NCBI RefSeq assembly: GCF_009727055.1
Contig: NC_052349.1
Coordinates: forward strand, 36,237,109-36,301,108
Source of the DNA: Benincasa hispida
Taxonomy: Eukaryota > Streptophyta > Magnoliopsida > Cucurbitales > Cucurbitaceae
DNA length: 64,000 bases
Direction: 5' to 3'
Shown: piece after piece, positions 36,007 through 47,700 of the stretch
How positions within the stretch are numbered: the first letter of the stretch is position 1
Layout: the number at the start of each line of letters is the position of its first letter
Program-made: the position numbers and the translations under genes
Notes under the pieces: model-generated
Seen by the model: only the letters and a program-made list of their open reading frames with translations
Told to the model about the DNA's origin: nothing
Databases searched by the model: none

Positions 36007-39000
36007 TGATGCATTATTTTATGCAATGAAATAATAGTGTAGAATGCGATGGTGGAATATGCGTTATGCATGCAAGTTTTCTCAGTAAGACCCAAGTATA
36101 AATCCTACTGAGTTGCCTGGTAAGCCCAGGGTCAAACACAGAGATTAAGGAAAACAATATGCGATGGTAAATTTTGACTACCTTGCAGTAACAAATAAAT
36201 CAAGGTATTGGTTGGTTGGTTTGTTGTTTAAGGTATAAAGTGAGGTAGATTTGAGAAAAGAGTAAATATGCGACAAATACAATGAGTATGCGGAGGAACG
36301 GGTTGAGAAGATCTTTAGCTAGCATTTCCTGAGAATTTGTTCAAGCTATGCGATCATGCTACACTCATGCGATAGCAATTCATTTTCCAATGCAAATGTG
36401 ATAGCTTCTAATTTTAGGACGCATGCAATGAATGCGATAATGTCTATAGAGATTATTCCTAAGTCTCTACTTATTTCTTTTGCGATGATGAAAGATGCAC
36501 ACATGGACAAGGTGACAGCATACAATCATATCCTATCTCTAGGGTGCATGCAATGCGTTAATAGCAAACAAAACTTATTCCTAAGCTTCTATCTCTTGAT
36601 TATGCGATTCTAATCTGACTCTCCCGAGCCTAGATTCTAATATGACTTTTCCAAGCCTAGTTATATCCTTAGACTACCCTCCCCAGTATCTCTAATGGAC
36701 GAATGACGCATATATAATACAAGATGATCACATAAAGTGAAGTTCCCAGGTTATGCTAGTTAGGTGCTTCTCAACTCATTCGACAGATCTAGCTACTCAT
36801 GCGCAATGTAAAGAGAGTGGACAGATATAAAGATGCAATTCCCATTTTATAGATAGATTCAGAGTACAAAATGACAATGGAAAATAAGGGTAGAGAGCCT
36901 GGTAGCAATATCTTGCTTCCCAAGGATTTTACACTGTGTTATCTCTATTCTGCCCAAAAAATGTTCTTGCTTCGGCAAGAGTTAGCCTTCTCTCTGTTTC
37001 CACACTTCCCGACACTTTTACGAGTTCACCAGGACGATCTCTCGGCGTAATGATGCATTATTTTATGCGATGAAATAATGGTGTAGAATGTGGTGATGGA
37101 ATATGCGTTGTGCATGCAAGTTTATTCAGCAAGACCCAAGTATAAACCCTACTGAGTTTCCTGGTAAGCCTAGGGTCGAACACAGAGACTAAGGAAGAAC
37201 AGTATGCGATGGTAATTTTAGATCATTTTACGATAACAAATAAATCAAAGAGTTGGTTGGTTTGTTGTTTAAGGTATAAAGGTATGCGGCAGATTTGAGA
37301 AAAGAGTAAATATGCAACAGATACACTGAGTATGCAGAGGAACGGGTTAAGAAGGTCTTTAGCTAGCGTTTCTTGAGAATGCGTTCAAACTATGCGATCA
37401 TGCTACACTCATGCGACAGTAGTTCATTTTCTAATACAAATGGGATAGCTCCTAATTTTAGAACGCATGCGATGAATGCGATAATGTCTATAGAGCTTAT
37501 TCCTAAGTCTCTACTTCTTGCCTATGCGATGATGAAAGATGCACACATGGACAAGGTGACAGCATACAATCATATCCTATCTCTAGGGTGCATGCAATGC
37601 GTTAATTGCAAACAAAACTTATTCCTAAGCTTCTACCTCTTGATTATACGGTTCTAATCTGACTCTCCCGAGCCTAGATTCTAATCTGAATTTTTCAAGC
37701 CTAGATTCTATCCTTAGACTACCCTCCAGAGTATCTCTAATGGACGAATGACGCATACATAATACAAGATGATCGCATAAAGTAAAGTTCACAGGTTATG
37801 CTAGTTAAGTGCTTCTCAACCCATTCGACAGATCTAGCTACTCATGCGTAATGTAAAGAGAGTGGACAGATATAAAGATGCAATTTCCATTTTATAGATA
37901 GATTCAGAGTACAAAATGATAATGGAAAATAAGGGTAGAGAGCCTGGTAGCAATATCTTGCTTCCTAAGGCTTTTACACTGTGTTATCTCTATTCTGCCC
38001 AAAAAATGTTCTTGCTTCCACAAGAGTTGGCCCTCTCTCTGTTTTTTACACTTTCCGGCACTCTTCCGAGTTGACCAGGACGATCTCGCGGCGTAATGAT
38101 GCATTATTTTATGCGATGAAATAATGGTGTAGAATGCGGTGGTGGAATATGTGTTGTGCATACAAGTTTATTCAGCAAGACCCAAGTATAAATCCTACTG
38201 AGTTGCCTGGTAAGCCCAGGGTCGAACACAGGGACTAAGGAAGAATAGTATGCGATGGTAATTTTAGATCACTTTGCGGTAACAAATAAATCAAAGAGTT
38301 GGTTGGTTTGTTGTTTAAGGTATAAAGTGTATGCGACGAATTTGAGAGTAATTATACGACAGATACACTGAGTATGCGGAGGAACGAGTTAAGAAGGTCT
38401 TTAGCTAATGTTTCCTAAGAATGCGTTTAAGCTATGCGATCATGCTACATTCATGCGACAGCAGTTCATTTTCCAATGCAAATGCGATAGCTTCTAATTT
38501 TAGGACACATGCGATGAATGCGATAATGTCTATAAAGCTTATTCCTAATGTCTCTACTTCTTGCCTATGCGATGATGAAAGATGCATATATGGACAAGAT
38601 GATAGCATACAATCATATCCTATCTCTAGGGTGCATGCGATGCATTAATAGCAAACAAAACTTATTCCTAAGCTTCTATCTCTTGATTATGCGGTTCTAA
38701 TCTGACTCTCCCGAGCCTAGATTCTAATCTGACTTTTCCAAGCCTAGATTTTATCCTTAGACTACCCTCCCGAGTATCTCTAATGGACGAATGACGCATA
38801 CATAATATAAGATGATCACATAAAGTGATGTTCCTAGGTTATGCTAGCTAAGTGCTTCTCAACCCATTCGACAGATTTAGCTACTCATGCGTAATGTAAA
38901 GAGAGTGAACAGATAAAAAGATGCAATTTCCATTTTATAGATAGATTCAGAGTACAAAATGACAATGGAAAATAAGGGTAGAGAGCCTGGTAGCAATATC

Positions 39001-39823
39001 TTGTTTCCCAAGGCTTTTACACTGTGTTATCTCTATTTTGCCCAAAAGATGTTCTTGCTTCCGCAAGAGTTGGCCCTCTCTCTGTTTTCTATGCTTCCCG
39101 ACACTCTTCCAAGTTCACCAGGATGATCTTTTGACGTAATCTCCCTTTACTCACTTCCGCCTTCTAAGTATAAGGTGTAGAAGAACTCTAAGGTCTGAGG
39201 AGCAGAGCTACTAAAGATTTGACCTGGAAAGATTGATGCTTCTAAAGCAGTAGTAGAATATCTATCTGAACTCCTTAAACGAAGGTGACCTCGGGTATTT
39301 ATAGAGCTTCAGGGTGAAGAACTTTTTCTATTGAATGATTACACTGATGGGATGTCATTAATTCTCTGTCTGAAGTGTCGAATATTTGTCACCGAAAAGT
39401 TAAGTGTACTTGCTACAGTATGTCGCTAATGGCTTGTCAACTTAATTCATAATCGACCGTCATCAACTTTCTGTCCCATCGTGATTTATTAAGCTTTAAC
39501 CTAGATGCGCCCACCTTGAAGCGTCGACTCTATGCAACCACCTTCTTGAGCAGATTTTTGCGAGCGCAAATGATCGCATAGCCTTGCAGTCGCAATCTCT
39601 TAATGTGCTCGGACGTTAATTTCTTTGGATCGCCTTTCCACCTTGTGTCAACACATTTTCCTGCATAAAATACGTAAGTTAGCTATTTTAATGCGATGGA
39701 CGCATGCGATCGCAATGTTGTAAACTTAATGCTTTTGGACACAATATTATATATTTTTACCGTCGCAATCCTGCATTGTTTATAACTTTGCGCTGTAATA
39801 ATGTGTATTTCTACCCGTTATCA
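36007..39823 (-). repeat. 5' LTR region: two partial units plus one full LTR
   Basis: TGATGCATTATTTTATGC begins at 36007, 37051 and 38097. The first two units (1044 and 1046 bp) end after GGCGTAA and lack the last ~680 bp of the LTR; the third (38097-39823, 1727 bp) is complete. The primer site adjoins the first partial unit, not the complete LTR. Short frames repeated here (SCDSSSFSNAN...) are repeat-derived, not genes. Confidence 0.88.
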
Positions 39824-39876
39824 GTCCTTTGCCTGCCATGTTTTTGCTAAGGTCTTGAATGACACTTTCGATTTGG

Positions 39877-41481
39877 TCAATGAGGGATCCTCGCGAATAC
39901 GACTTGTGAGTTACCTGCCAAGAAAGACATGGTTAGTGAAGGCCAATGCACTCCTATAAACCCTGTTGTACATAGCCATGGTATCCCTAACACCAGGTCC
40001 ATTTGTCTGAGATCAATGGCAAGAAAGTCAGTCTTCACGGTCAGGGCGGGAGGATTCAACTCCAGGGCTTTGCATACTCCTTCCTCTTGTATTACCGTAC
40101 CATTCTCGATCACCACATTGAAGTTTTTTTTGTCGATTGGAAGATGCAGCTCTCTTACTATTTTCTGATGAACAAAGTTGTGGGTTGTTTCACAGTCTAT
40201 TAGCACAAGGACTTCTTTTCCCTTCAACTCCCCTTTTAGCTTCATTGTTCCTCGAGCGGACAACCCAAACATGGATCTCAGAACAATTTCTGCTTTATCT
40301 TCGTCCTCTATGGCTTTCATCTCCTTTAGCTCTTCTCCTTCCTCTTCATCCACGACCGTTTCCTCTTCTTTGTTGGTAATAAATAGCATGAGCTCGCGAT
40401 TTTCCTTGACTTTGCATCTACAGCCAAGTGCGTATTTCTCATTACATCTAAAACAAAGGCCCTTGTCCAGCTGGTCACGAAACTCACTATCTAATAGGCG
40501 CTTCATGGGAGGATCTCTTTTCACGTGGTTACCTTTCACTGGTAAGGTGATGTGTTTTATAGCTTGCACATCCATCGGTCTCCCACTCTTTCTTTCAGAT
40601 GTTGCACCCTCTTTCATTTGGGTTTCTTTCCTACCCGGCCCAACTACACCCAGGTCCGCTAGTGCTAGCTTCAGGGCCATGTTTCTATCACTCACTAACT
40701 GGGCTTCGCGCATACATTCCTCCAAGGTTGTTGGTTTTCTGCTAATCACCTCTACCCTCAACGTAGGTTCCAGCCCATTGATGAAGGTATCTTTGAGAAC
40801 ATCCTCTGTTAAGTCGAGAAGATGAGCTGAATATGCTACAAACTTCTTCACATAGTTTGAGTATGATCCTTCTTGCCTTATCCTCAGTAGTCGCGCACCC
40901 AAACTTCCTTCTCCAGTCTGCCTGTATTCAAACATCCTTCTCTTCAGCTCCTCCCACGTAGTGATCACCTTCCGGTTGTGACTCCAACGAAACCAGTCGA
41001 CCTCATCTGGCCCAAAGCTGATTACCACTACCTTCACCTTCTCCGGATCCGACAACTCATGGATCTCGAAGTAGTGTTCTACTCAATACACCCAAGACTC
41101 CAGATTTTCTCCCGCGAATACAAGTATTTCTAGCCTCTTGTACTTACTCTTATCCGGACCTCGCATACCAATGTGTGGTGATGAGTCAGACTCTTCGATC
41201 TTCCCCTTGAGCTTCAATCACAGTGCGTCAGTAGTCCCTGATTCCTCAGCCTTCCGGACGGAGTTACTTTCAATCATCTCCTCCGTGAGCTTTTCAATGT
41301 TTTTGCATAATCCCATCAGCATCTCTTTTACTTCTGAGATCTCCTTCACGTTCTTCTCCATTCTTTCCTCTAGTTGCTTTTGAGCCATAGCTCTTGTTCG
41401 CCCTAGGTTGAAGCGGGCTCTGATACCACTTGCTAGGTTCTTTTTTCCTCCAGTTGCTTTTGAGCCATAGCTCTTGTTCAC
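39877..41481 (-). pseudogene. gypsy gag and protease
   Basis: The N-terminal part (41218-41481) has a coiled-coil-like stretch and precedes a typical gag core (residues after LSDPEKVKVVVISF, WEELKRRMFEYRQ) in the 392-codon frame at 39877-41055. A zinc knuckle follows, CFRCNEKYALGCRC, in which the usual His is Arg. The protease motif that is normally D-S-G-A-T-H reads LIDCETTHNF, so the active-site triad is lost. Stops separate the two frames. The retroviral-type protease and gag identify Ty3/gypsy; the copy cannot be active. Confidence 0.85.
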
Positions 41482-41523
41482 CCTAGGTTGAAGCGAGCTC
41501 TGATACCACTTGCTAGGTTCTTC
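41372..41523 (-). repeat. Tandem duplication (80 bp) that includes the gypsy primer-binding site
   Basis: The block ending GCTCTGATACCACTTGCTAGG occurs twice, with the primer-site complement at 41417-41428 and 41497-41508, a spacing of 80 bp. Only the 41497 copy adjoins the LTR. Confidence 0.85.
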
Positions 41524-41990
41524 TTCCCTGCAACAAATAACCTAACCGATATGCAAGAAAGAAAACAAGAAGAGAACAGAGTAATGAGACTAAGATAGAT
41601 TTATTTATGAACATTCTCCATTGAGCTTTCAAAAGTAATCAAAAATGGAAAAGAAAACATTCCCCAAAATGTAGCAACACTCCTTAAAGAAGACAAGATG
41701 ATTGAGCAAAAATGGAAATAAAATCAACCAGCACATTAGAGAGAGCTGGTGGTCCTCTCCTGCAAAAGCCACTCTCAACCTTTACCCCAAAATATTCCCT
41801 GAAACCTTCCTTCTCCCTCCTGCTACCTTTTAAAATGGTTTTGTGGTCTCTAACTGATTGTTTCTCCTTCTGTCACCTTAGCTGGCTGGCCATTTCCCTT
41901 CTTACCCTTGCATTTATAGGTGTAGATAATTTGAGGCTTAACAACCTCCTCCACTTCTTTATTGTAAATAACAATAATTTCACTAGACAG
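41511..41990 (-). repeat. 5' LTR of the gypsy element (480 bp)
   Basis: Minus-strand reading begins TGTCTAGTGAAATTATTG and ends GAACCTAGCA, two bases before the Met-type primer site. The LTR border is inferred from the TG/CA ends and the primer site position; the matching 3' LTR is not in the window. Confidence 0.75.
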
Positions 41991-43174
41991 GTAATTTCAA
42001 ATTTACCATTCACATAATATAATGTAATATATGATCTTAAGCCTTTAGAAAGCCCTTTTTTAGATCTATCCTATCCTAATTTTGTTGTAGTTTAATTTAT
42101 GTTTGAAATAATTACATGCAGTCTGTTTTTAATGCAATGGCAAGAAACATTGTAGCCATCGCCACAAATGGTTCGGGTTGTCGTATGATTATAGAACATG
42201 GTATCTGTCAAAGTTTTATATGAGTTGATTTTGTACTAGTTTACTCAACAGTATCATTATAAACTCGCCCATTCTAGCAAACAATAAATGTGGGTGAGTT
42301 TAATTTATTTATAATATGTACTCTTAATTTTTAAGGGTTAAGGGTTTAGTTTATTCACTAAATTTTCATGTTTGTGTCAAATAGCCCATTAACTTTAAAT
42401 GATATGTAATAGTGTTCTAAACATTCAATTTAATATCTAATAGATTTTTGCTTTATCATACTTGAAATAGAAATTAAAGTTGAATTGAAGGACTTATTAG
42501 ATACAAAATCGAAAACATAGAAATTTGTTAAAGTATTTGAGTACTACCTAAAATTGTAATTTAACATACTTCTTACTATGAATGATATATTAATCTATTA
42601 ATATGGCTATATTTGTTTAAATTTTGGTATAGGAACTATGTGGTTCAACATGTAATTGGGCCCGACATCAAGGACAATTGGAGGGGAAATTTAGTGATTT
42701 AGCCAGCAGTAAATTTGGTTGCAATGTGGTGAAGAAATGCTTGAAAATTGATCAACAAAAGGAAGTTGTCAAAATCATTATGGAATTAGCCCATTCAATT
42801 GACTTTCTTAATGTTGCTCAAGATCCTTTTGACAATTACACTATTCAATCTGCATTTGAACGAACTCATTCTACAGTAATATTATCGGACTCCTTCTCTC
42901 TCTATATATATATATATTATCAAAGGCTTATCAATTGAATACAAAATTAAAAAAATCTCACATATTTTTTTTGGGGATGGAAGAACTTTACTATGAATTG
43001 GTGAAATGCATCAACGTTTATTCGTCGATACTCCAAACCAAATTGTATGGAAAAAAAGTAATGTCCAAAATTCATAAGCTTAATGCCACACCATATACTT
43101 CTGGAATGGGAAATAAATTTGGTATGTCTATCAAAATCAATGATTCCTCTCCTTTTGCAAATTTATTTGTGTAG

Positions 43175-44310
43175 TTCATCATAATTAATCCCCAAGATTT
43201 TATGTGGAAGATTTAATAATCTGGTGAGGAGATTAATTATTTGGACTTAATTTCAAGGTAAGTGACACTACTATTAGAATACCTCAATGACACGAGGCGA
43301 GACAAAAGTTAGATATATGTTGATGTACATATTTTCATGTGACTTATTATGAAACTATGAACGTATGCCATGTGATTGATTATGAAATTATGAATGTATG
43401 CCATGTGATTTACTATGAGTGATTTATTACGTACATGTTTTCAAGGGATCTAGTGCATGCAAGTGATGCACTAAAGTCGATCCATTATTATGAGATTATG
43501 AATGTTTGTCAAGACTGATTAGCATGACATTATTTACAAGATTTTATGTGGGACTCATGCATATGCGATTGTTACATGAAATTATGAATTTGGTATGTGA
43601 TCTATTTTCCTTCCCATAGTTTTTGACGGTACGAAAGTGGTGCATGTTCAACGACTCTAGTGCATGATAGTTTATGTGCTAGGGTCAGTATATACAAAAG
43701 TGATACATACCTAGTATTGGGGATTGAGGTGTACGGAAATAGCATACACTCAGTGGGTTATGTCTACACAAAAGTGGTGCACATCCCAACATTCTTAGTG
43801 TAAACTTGGGGTGTGTGAAAGTGATGCATGTCCAAAAGGTCTTATGTATATGAAAGTGATATACACGGGACATGATATATATGAAATTGATGCACGCTTA
43901 GAGGAAAGGAAACAAAGTGAGCGAGGAATGAAAAATCTTAGGTCTCACTAGCATAGAGCTGTTTAAGTTCATGCTTACATGTGATTGCATAAGTTGACCC
44001 CAACAGGGAGATTACTGACAAAGTATTTTATATATTCAATTTTTCTTTAAATGTTTTTTTCTTTCGAGTAAAGGCTAAGTACATGAACATGGTGGGAAGA
44101 TCTATTGATGGTACCATATGAGACTAGAGAGTCGCTTCTGTTCAATATCATATCTTAAGAAGTTTTGAAAGTTTAAAAGGGAACAACTGAGTTTAGTAAT
44201 TTTAAATTTAAATGTTTTATTTTGTTTTATTCATTTATTTTTAAACAATACTTTAGGGATCTTGAACTAAACTTTGCTTTAGTGTTCTTAGATTATGTTT
44301 TTGGCGATGG

Positions 44311-44344
<34 letters not shown>

Positions 44345-44786
44345 TCAATCTTTGTCAAGTCATCTATGTTTTCAATTTTTTGTTTAAATTTAAAAGGTTT
44401 GTTAGTTGAGGGATTTTTAAACCTATTGAAGAAAACTAATGAACTAAATTAGCCATTGAAACGACCAAATGCACACCTTAAAAACTCAAAGACCAAAAAG
44501 GGTAATTTTCCCTCTTATTTAATTAAAGCAAAATTATTTGAATCTACCACTTCTAGGAAGAAATAGAGATGTCTTAAATGCTGACGGGATGGCTCCAAAT
44601 CTTAATACCTGCTATAATATTTCATGTAAAAAAAAAAAAAGGGTATTATACTCTGTACAAAAGGGCGTAAAGGGGTATAAACAGAATGTTTACCTCCTAA
44701 ACAAAAGCAAAACAAAACAAACAAACAGAAAGCTTACACAAGTTTTTCACTTATCAGGTGAATATGCAACATTCCTTCTAAAGATC
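43175..44786. other. Intergenic, with degenerate short repeats
   Basis: Between the end of Pumilio-like copy B and the end of gene X. From about 43630 to 43900 a motif like GTGTGTGAAAGTGATGCATG..C recurs with variation, and from 43310 to 43480 TGAAATTATGAATGTATGCCATGTGAT recurs in part. This pattern suggests an old LTR remnant. An (AT)13 run is at 44315-44340. No coding frame is convincing. Confidence 0.6.
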
Positions 44787-47700
44787 TCAAGTGAGTTGGG
44801 CGAAATATGTTGACAAGATAATATTGTGAGCACGATCAACCGGAACTTCTTTCCTGCCAACCATTTAAGATGAGTGTGTTAGTAACCAAACAATATAAAA
44901 TTTATCGCAAATGTTGAATAAGAACAAAATATATACCATGGAGGGTTGATACGAATTAAGTTCCCAACTTCAAGTTCGACAACGCTGCAAACTCGTTGGC
45001 TGAAAATAACTGTCCTTTTTTCACCTTCGGTTGCAATGGATTCATCACCATTTTGCAACAGAGAGCGCTTCAAAATCAAATGATAGAAGTATCATTTCAG
45101 CAAATGGTACTGGGGCAAGAAATTCAGTGAAGAAACTATGAGCAGGAAATATAAATTCCTCTGCAAACGTGTGGTGTGACTTGAGTTTTTGGCGCATGAA
45201 AAACAGGAATAAATCAGGAACCATAGAACGGGAAACAAATCTGAAAAAAATCTATGAGACGAACGAACAAAGGCTCCAGAGTTCCTCTTGAGTCTTTACT
45301 CAATGCACGGGATAAGCTACAGGAACGATCACCGGATGGTTCCGTCTCCCCCTACTGCTGCATCATATGCAAATCGGCAGAGGAAACACAAGCCCACACA
45401 AGCCCATCTTTTTTTTTCTTTTTCCTACTTTATATTTCCGATTAATATTTCCAATATATCCTCTATTACTACTTTCACAATACTCTACAATTTATATTTC
45501 CAGAAAAAGATTTATCTCATCCACATATCTAAACCAAGGCAAAGGATTGACAAAGGAGATCGTTGGACAAGATAATAACAGGACAATGAGAGAGAAGGAA
45601 GCGTACAACATCCTAATTTCAATGCTAATTTCACTTAGATTCCTAACATATTTAAATCAAACATTACAATTTTATTCACCTTCAGCTGAAATACCAAATG
45701 GAAATTCCCAATCCATGAGAAAGATGTATAAGTTCTCATATTACACTTGTCTAAAACAAAGAAAGTACCTCCATGTTTATAAAGAGGCAAGAGCATACTG
45801 TTAACTTTGCATCCAAGTATCTTGATAGGATCTTTACATCAATGCAGCCTAACACACCAAAAGAGATGTTAAAAAACTAAGGTACAACACTGATGGAAGG
45901 ATTTAAAATATTGATGATGCTGAAAATACCATTTGGAGTTGTGCTGCAATGTAGCCCATTCAAGAAGTTGATCTCTCTTTCTTTTTCGCTCTGCATGACT
46001 TGCTGCAGCTTTCCAAATAAGCCAATTCTGTAGAATCGAATTGACAAGAGCCAGGTACTAGGTCAACTGACCCGAAATTACATGGTTGAATTCAAATTTG
46101 GCAAAGAACTTCAGCACAAAATTACAGAGTTTAGTTCTTCTGGTTTACCCTAGTGGATTTGGCACCAACCCAGAAGTCCTTTCAGCGTCCATACATGCAG
46201 CAACTAAAGCTTCCTCAAATCTATCCGTAATTGATTGCTCATTTGTACATAGGCCTGCAAGCTTCAAGTTCTGATCATTGACCTGCACAAGCATATTGGA
46301 ACAATAATTTGCATACTGAGCAAAATAAACCATTTGCACGACCATCAAAACATACCTCATGGTCACTTGACTCGTTATCCGAGGAAATATGGGAATCTTC
46401 ACTGTCAGCCCTTCTATCTACAGATGTAACAAGAGCTCTCTTCTCAACAATTGGGAGCATTTTCCCTCCAAGTTGGCTACGCTACAGCAAATGGAATTTA
46501 ATTGAAATTGACCACTGTATACAAGCAATTGTTTGGCGATGAAAGCTAAAGAAAGCTTAATACTTGCATTATATTTATCATTTTTTTTTCTTTATTTTTT
46601 CCTTTCTTTTTTTTGGGGGGGTGGGGTTCCGTTCATTCCATAAAAACAAGAACCTAACAGGCCAAGGATGAGTCTTTTAACATTTTTCCTCTTGCTAACT
46701 TAACAAGTGAATTCGTTTAAGTATGACTCTTTTTGAGCCTTCCACAACTACTAAATTATCTAATGACAATATGAAAAACTTGAAAGCTTTCAGTATCTGA
46801 TACCTTTCCTTCCTGATGTTCTAGAAAATGAATAATATTATTTTGTGTTCGAGCTGTCCTCAACAATAAAGTTGTCCTATATCCTCCTGAAGATAAAGGT
46901 CATTTATTACAAAAAGCTAATTTCTTTGCTAATTTGTAGAGGAGATATGGGGTTTGACATAGTGTAATGCCTCTCTTTGGTTCTTACTTCTAGGCCTTCT
47001 TATGGGGTTTGAAATATTAATCTGTTTTCCTTTTGTCCTCGATTAATAATAGGTAGGGCTCCTTTTTGTAATGTGTTCTTGCAGTCTCTAGGTTGATTGG
47101 ACTGGGTTTTTCTATGTGATCCTTTCCATCACGATTTTAATCCTTGATTAACATTTTTAAAAAAAAATAAATAAATAAATAAATAAAATATGATATACAA
47201 TCAACCAGATTACTATGCATCAAAATCAATATAAAGATCCAAAAGTTGATCAAGAAATGTTACTAAAAAACAATCAAGAAACTCAACCTAGTAATGGATC
47301 TAAAAACTTTGCCATCACATTAGGAATGCAATTGGGTAAAATGTTGGGAGTATTAAGAAGCCTATAGTCATTGAATGAAAAGCTCATAAGTTATTATACA
47401 TAAAGTGGATTGAAAGGGCAAGGAGGAGGCATATTTTGGGATTAGTCTTCGGATAGAACTAAACCATTTGAATGCTTAGTAAACTAAAGAAAGCTAAAGA
47501 AATTGTTCGGCAATGAAAGCTAAAGAAATGGAAAACCTATGACATTAGGAATCAACCAGATTACTATGCATCAAAATCAATATAAAGATCAAAAAGTTGA
47601 TCTAGAAATGTTACTAAAAAAAAATCAAGAAAATCAACCTAGTAATGGATCAAAAAACTTTGCCATCACATTAGGAATGCAATTGGGTAAAATGTTGGGA

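Larger units (their letters stand above)
30632..39823 (-). mobile_element. Gypsy-type LTR retrotransposon with Asp-tRNA-like primer site (Athila/Tat-like), nested
   Basis: The element is flanked by a perfect 5-bp duplication GTCCT at 30627-30631 and 39824-39828, and it splits the outer gypsy between protease and reverse transcriptase. LTR ends are TGAT...ATCA. The primer site TGGCGTCGTTGTCGGGGA at 35983-36000 is close to the Asp-tRNA type of Athila/Tat elements. Gag and protease are present on the minus strand at about 33805-35791; no reverse transcriptase, RNase H or integrase was found. Both LTR regions contain tandemly repeated segments. Two Nextera adapter junctions lie inside at 33168 and 33323, so the internal structure may be incomplete. 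Confidence 0.88.
28135..41990 (-). mobile_element. Ty3/gypsy retrotransposon, interrupted and 3'-truncated
   Basis: Minus-strand element whose parts are separated by a younger insertion at 30632-39823. The 5' LTR is 41511-41990 (480 bp, TG...CA), with primer site TGGTATCAGAGC at 41497-41508. Gag and protease lie at 39877-41481; reverse transcriptase, RNase H and integrase at 28135-30626. The integrase is cut by the copia insertion, and the C-terminal end and 3' LTR are absent. The LTR's outer border abuts GGTAA at 41991, next to intron DNA of the Pumilio-like gene, so this is the oldest layer of the nest. Confidence 0.9.
24376..43174 (+). pseudogene. Pumilio-like (PUF repeat) protein, copy B, split by nested retrotransposons
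   Basis: The 5' piece (24376-24564) carries [16 protein letters not shown] and [16 protein letters not shown], matching an early PUF repeat, and stops exactly where copia sequence begins. The 3' pieces lie right of the nest: exon 42122-42200 (IVAIATNGSGCRMIIEH), exon about 42222-42294 (INSPILANNKCG, GTGAGT donor), exon 42633-42885 (NYVVQHVIGPDIK, then FGCNVVKKCLK and DPFDNYTIQ) and a last exon to the TAG at 43172-43174 (YGKKVMSK, typical of the final repeat). Defects: the middle of the first exon is missing, single-base deletions occur near 42231 and 42679, and the last acceptor has lost its AG. The split pieces plus copy A show it was one gene. Confidence 0.78.

Noticed and set aside
36007..38648. 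Several similar frames starting near each LTR unit (SCDSSSFSNAN peptides)
   Set aside because: They recur because the LTR segment is repeated; no coding evidence.
36007..39823. CRISPR-like regular repeats
   Set aside because: Units are about 1 kb, not short repeats with unique spacers, and the genome is a plant; no array was seen anywhere in the window.
40178..40825. 215-codon plus-strand frame, the longest plus-strand frame in the middle of the window
   Set aside because: It is the antisense of the gypsy gag/protease; its Ser/Leu richness mirrors the Glu/Lys-rich gag on the other strand.
45254..45804. Plus-strand frames in the gene X 3' region, and a possible extra minus-strand exon near 45260-45340
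   Set aside because: Plus frames are antisense. The minus stretch has a readable frame (SLSRALSKDSRGTLEPL) but exons 9 and 10 already join in phase without it, so it was not included.
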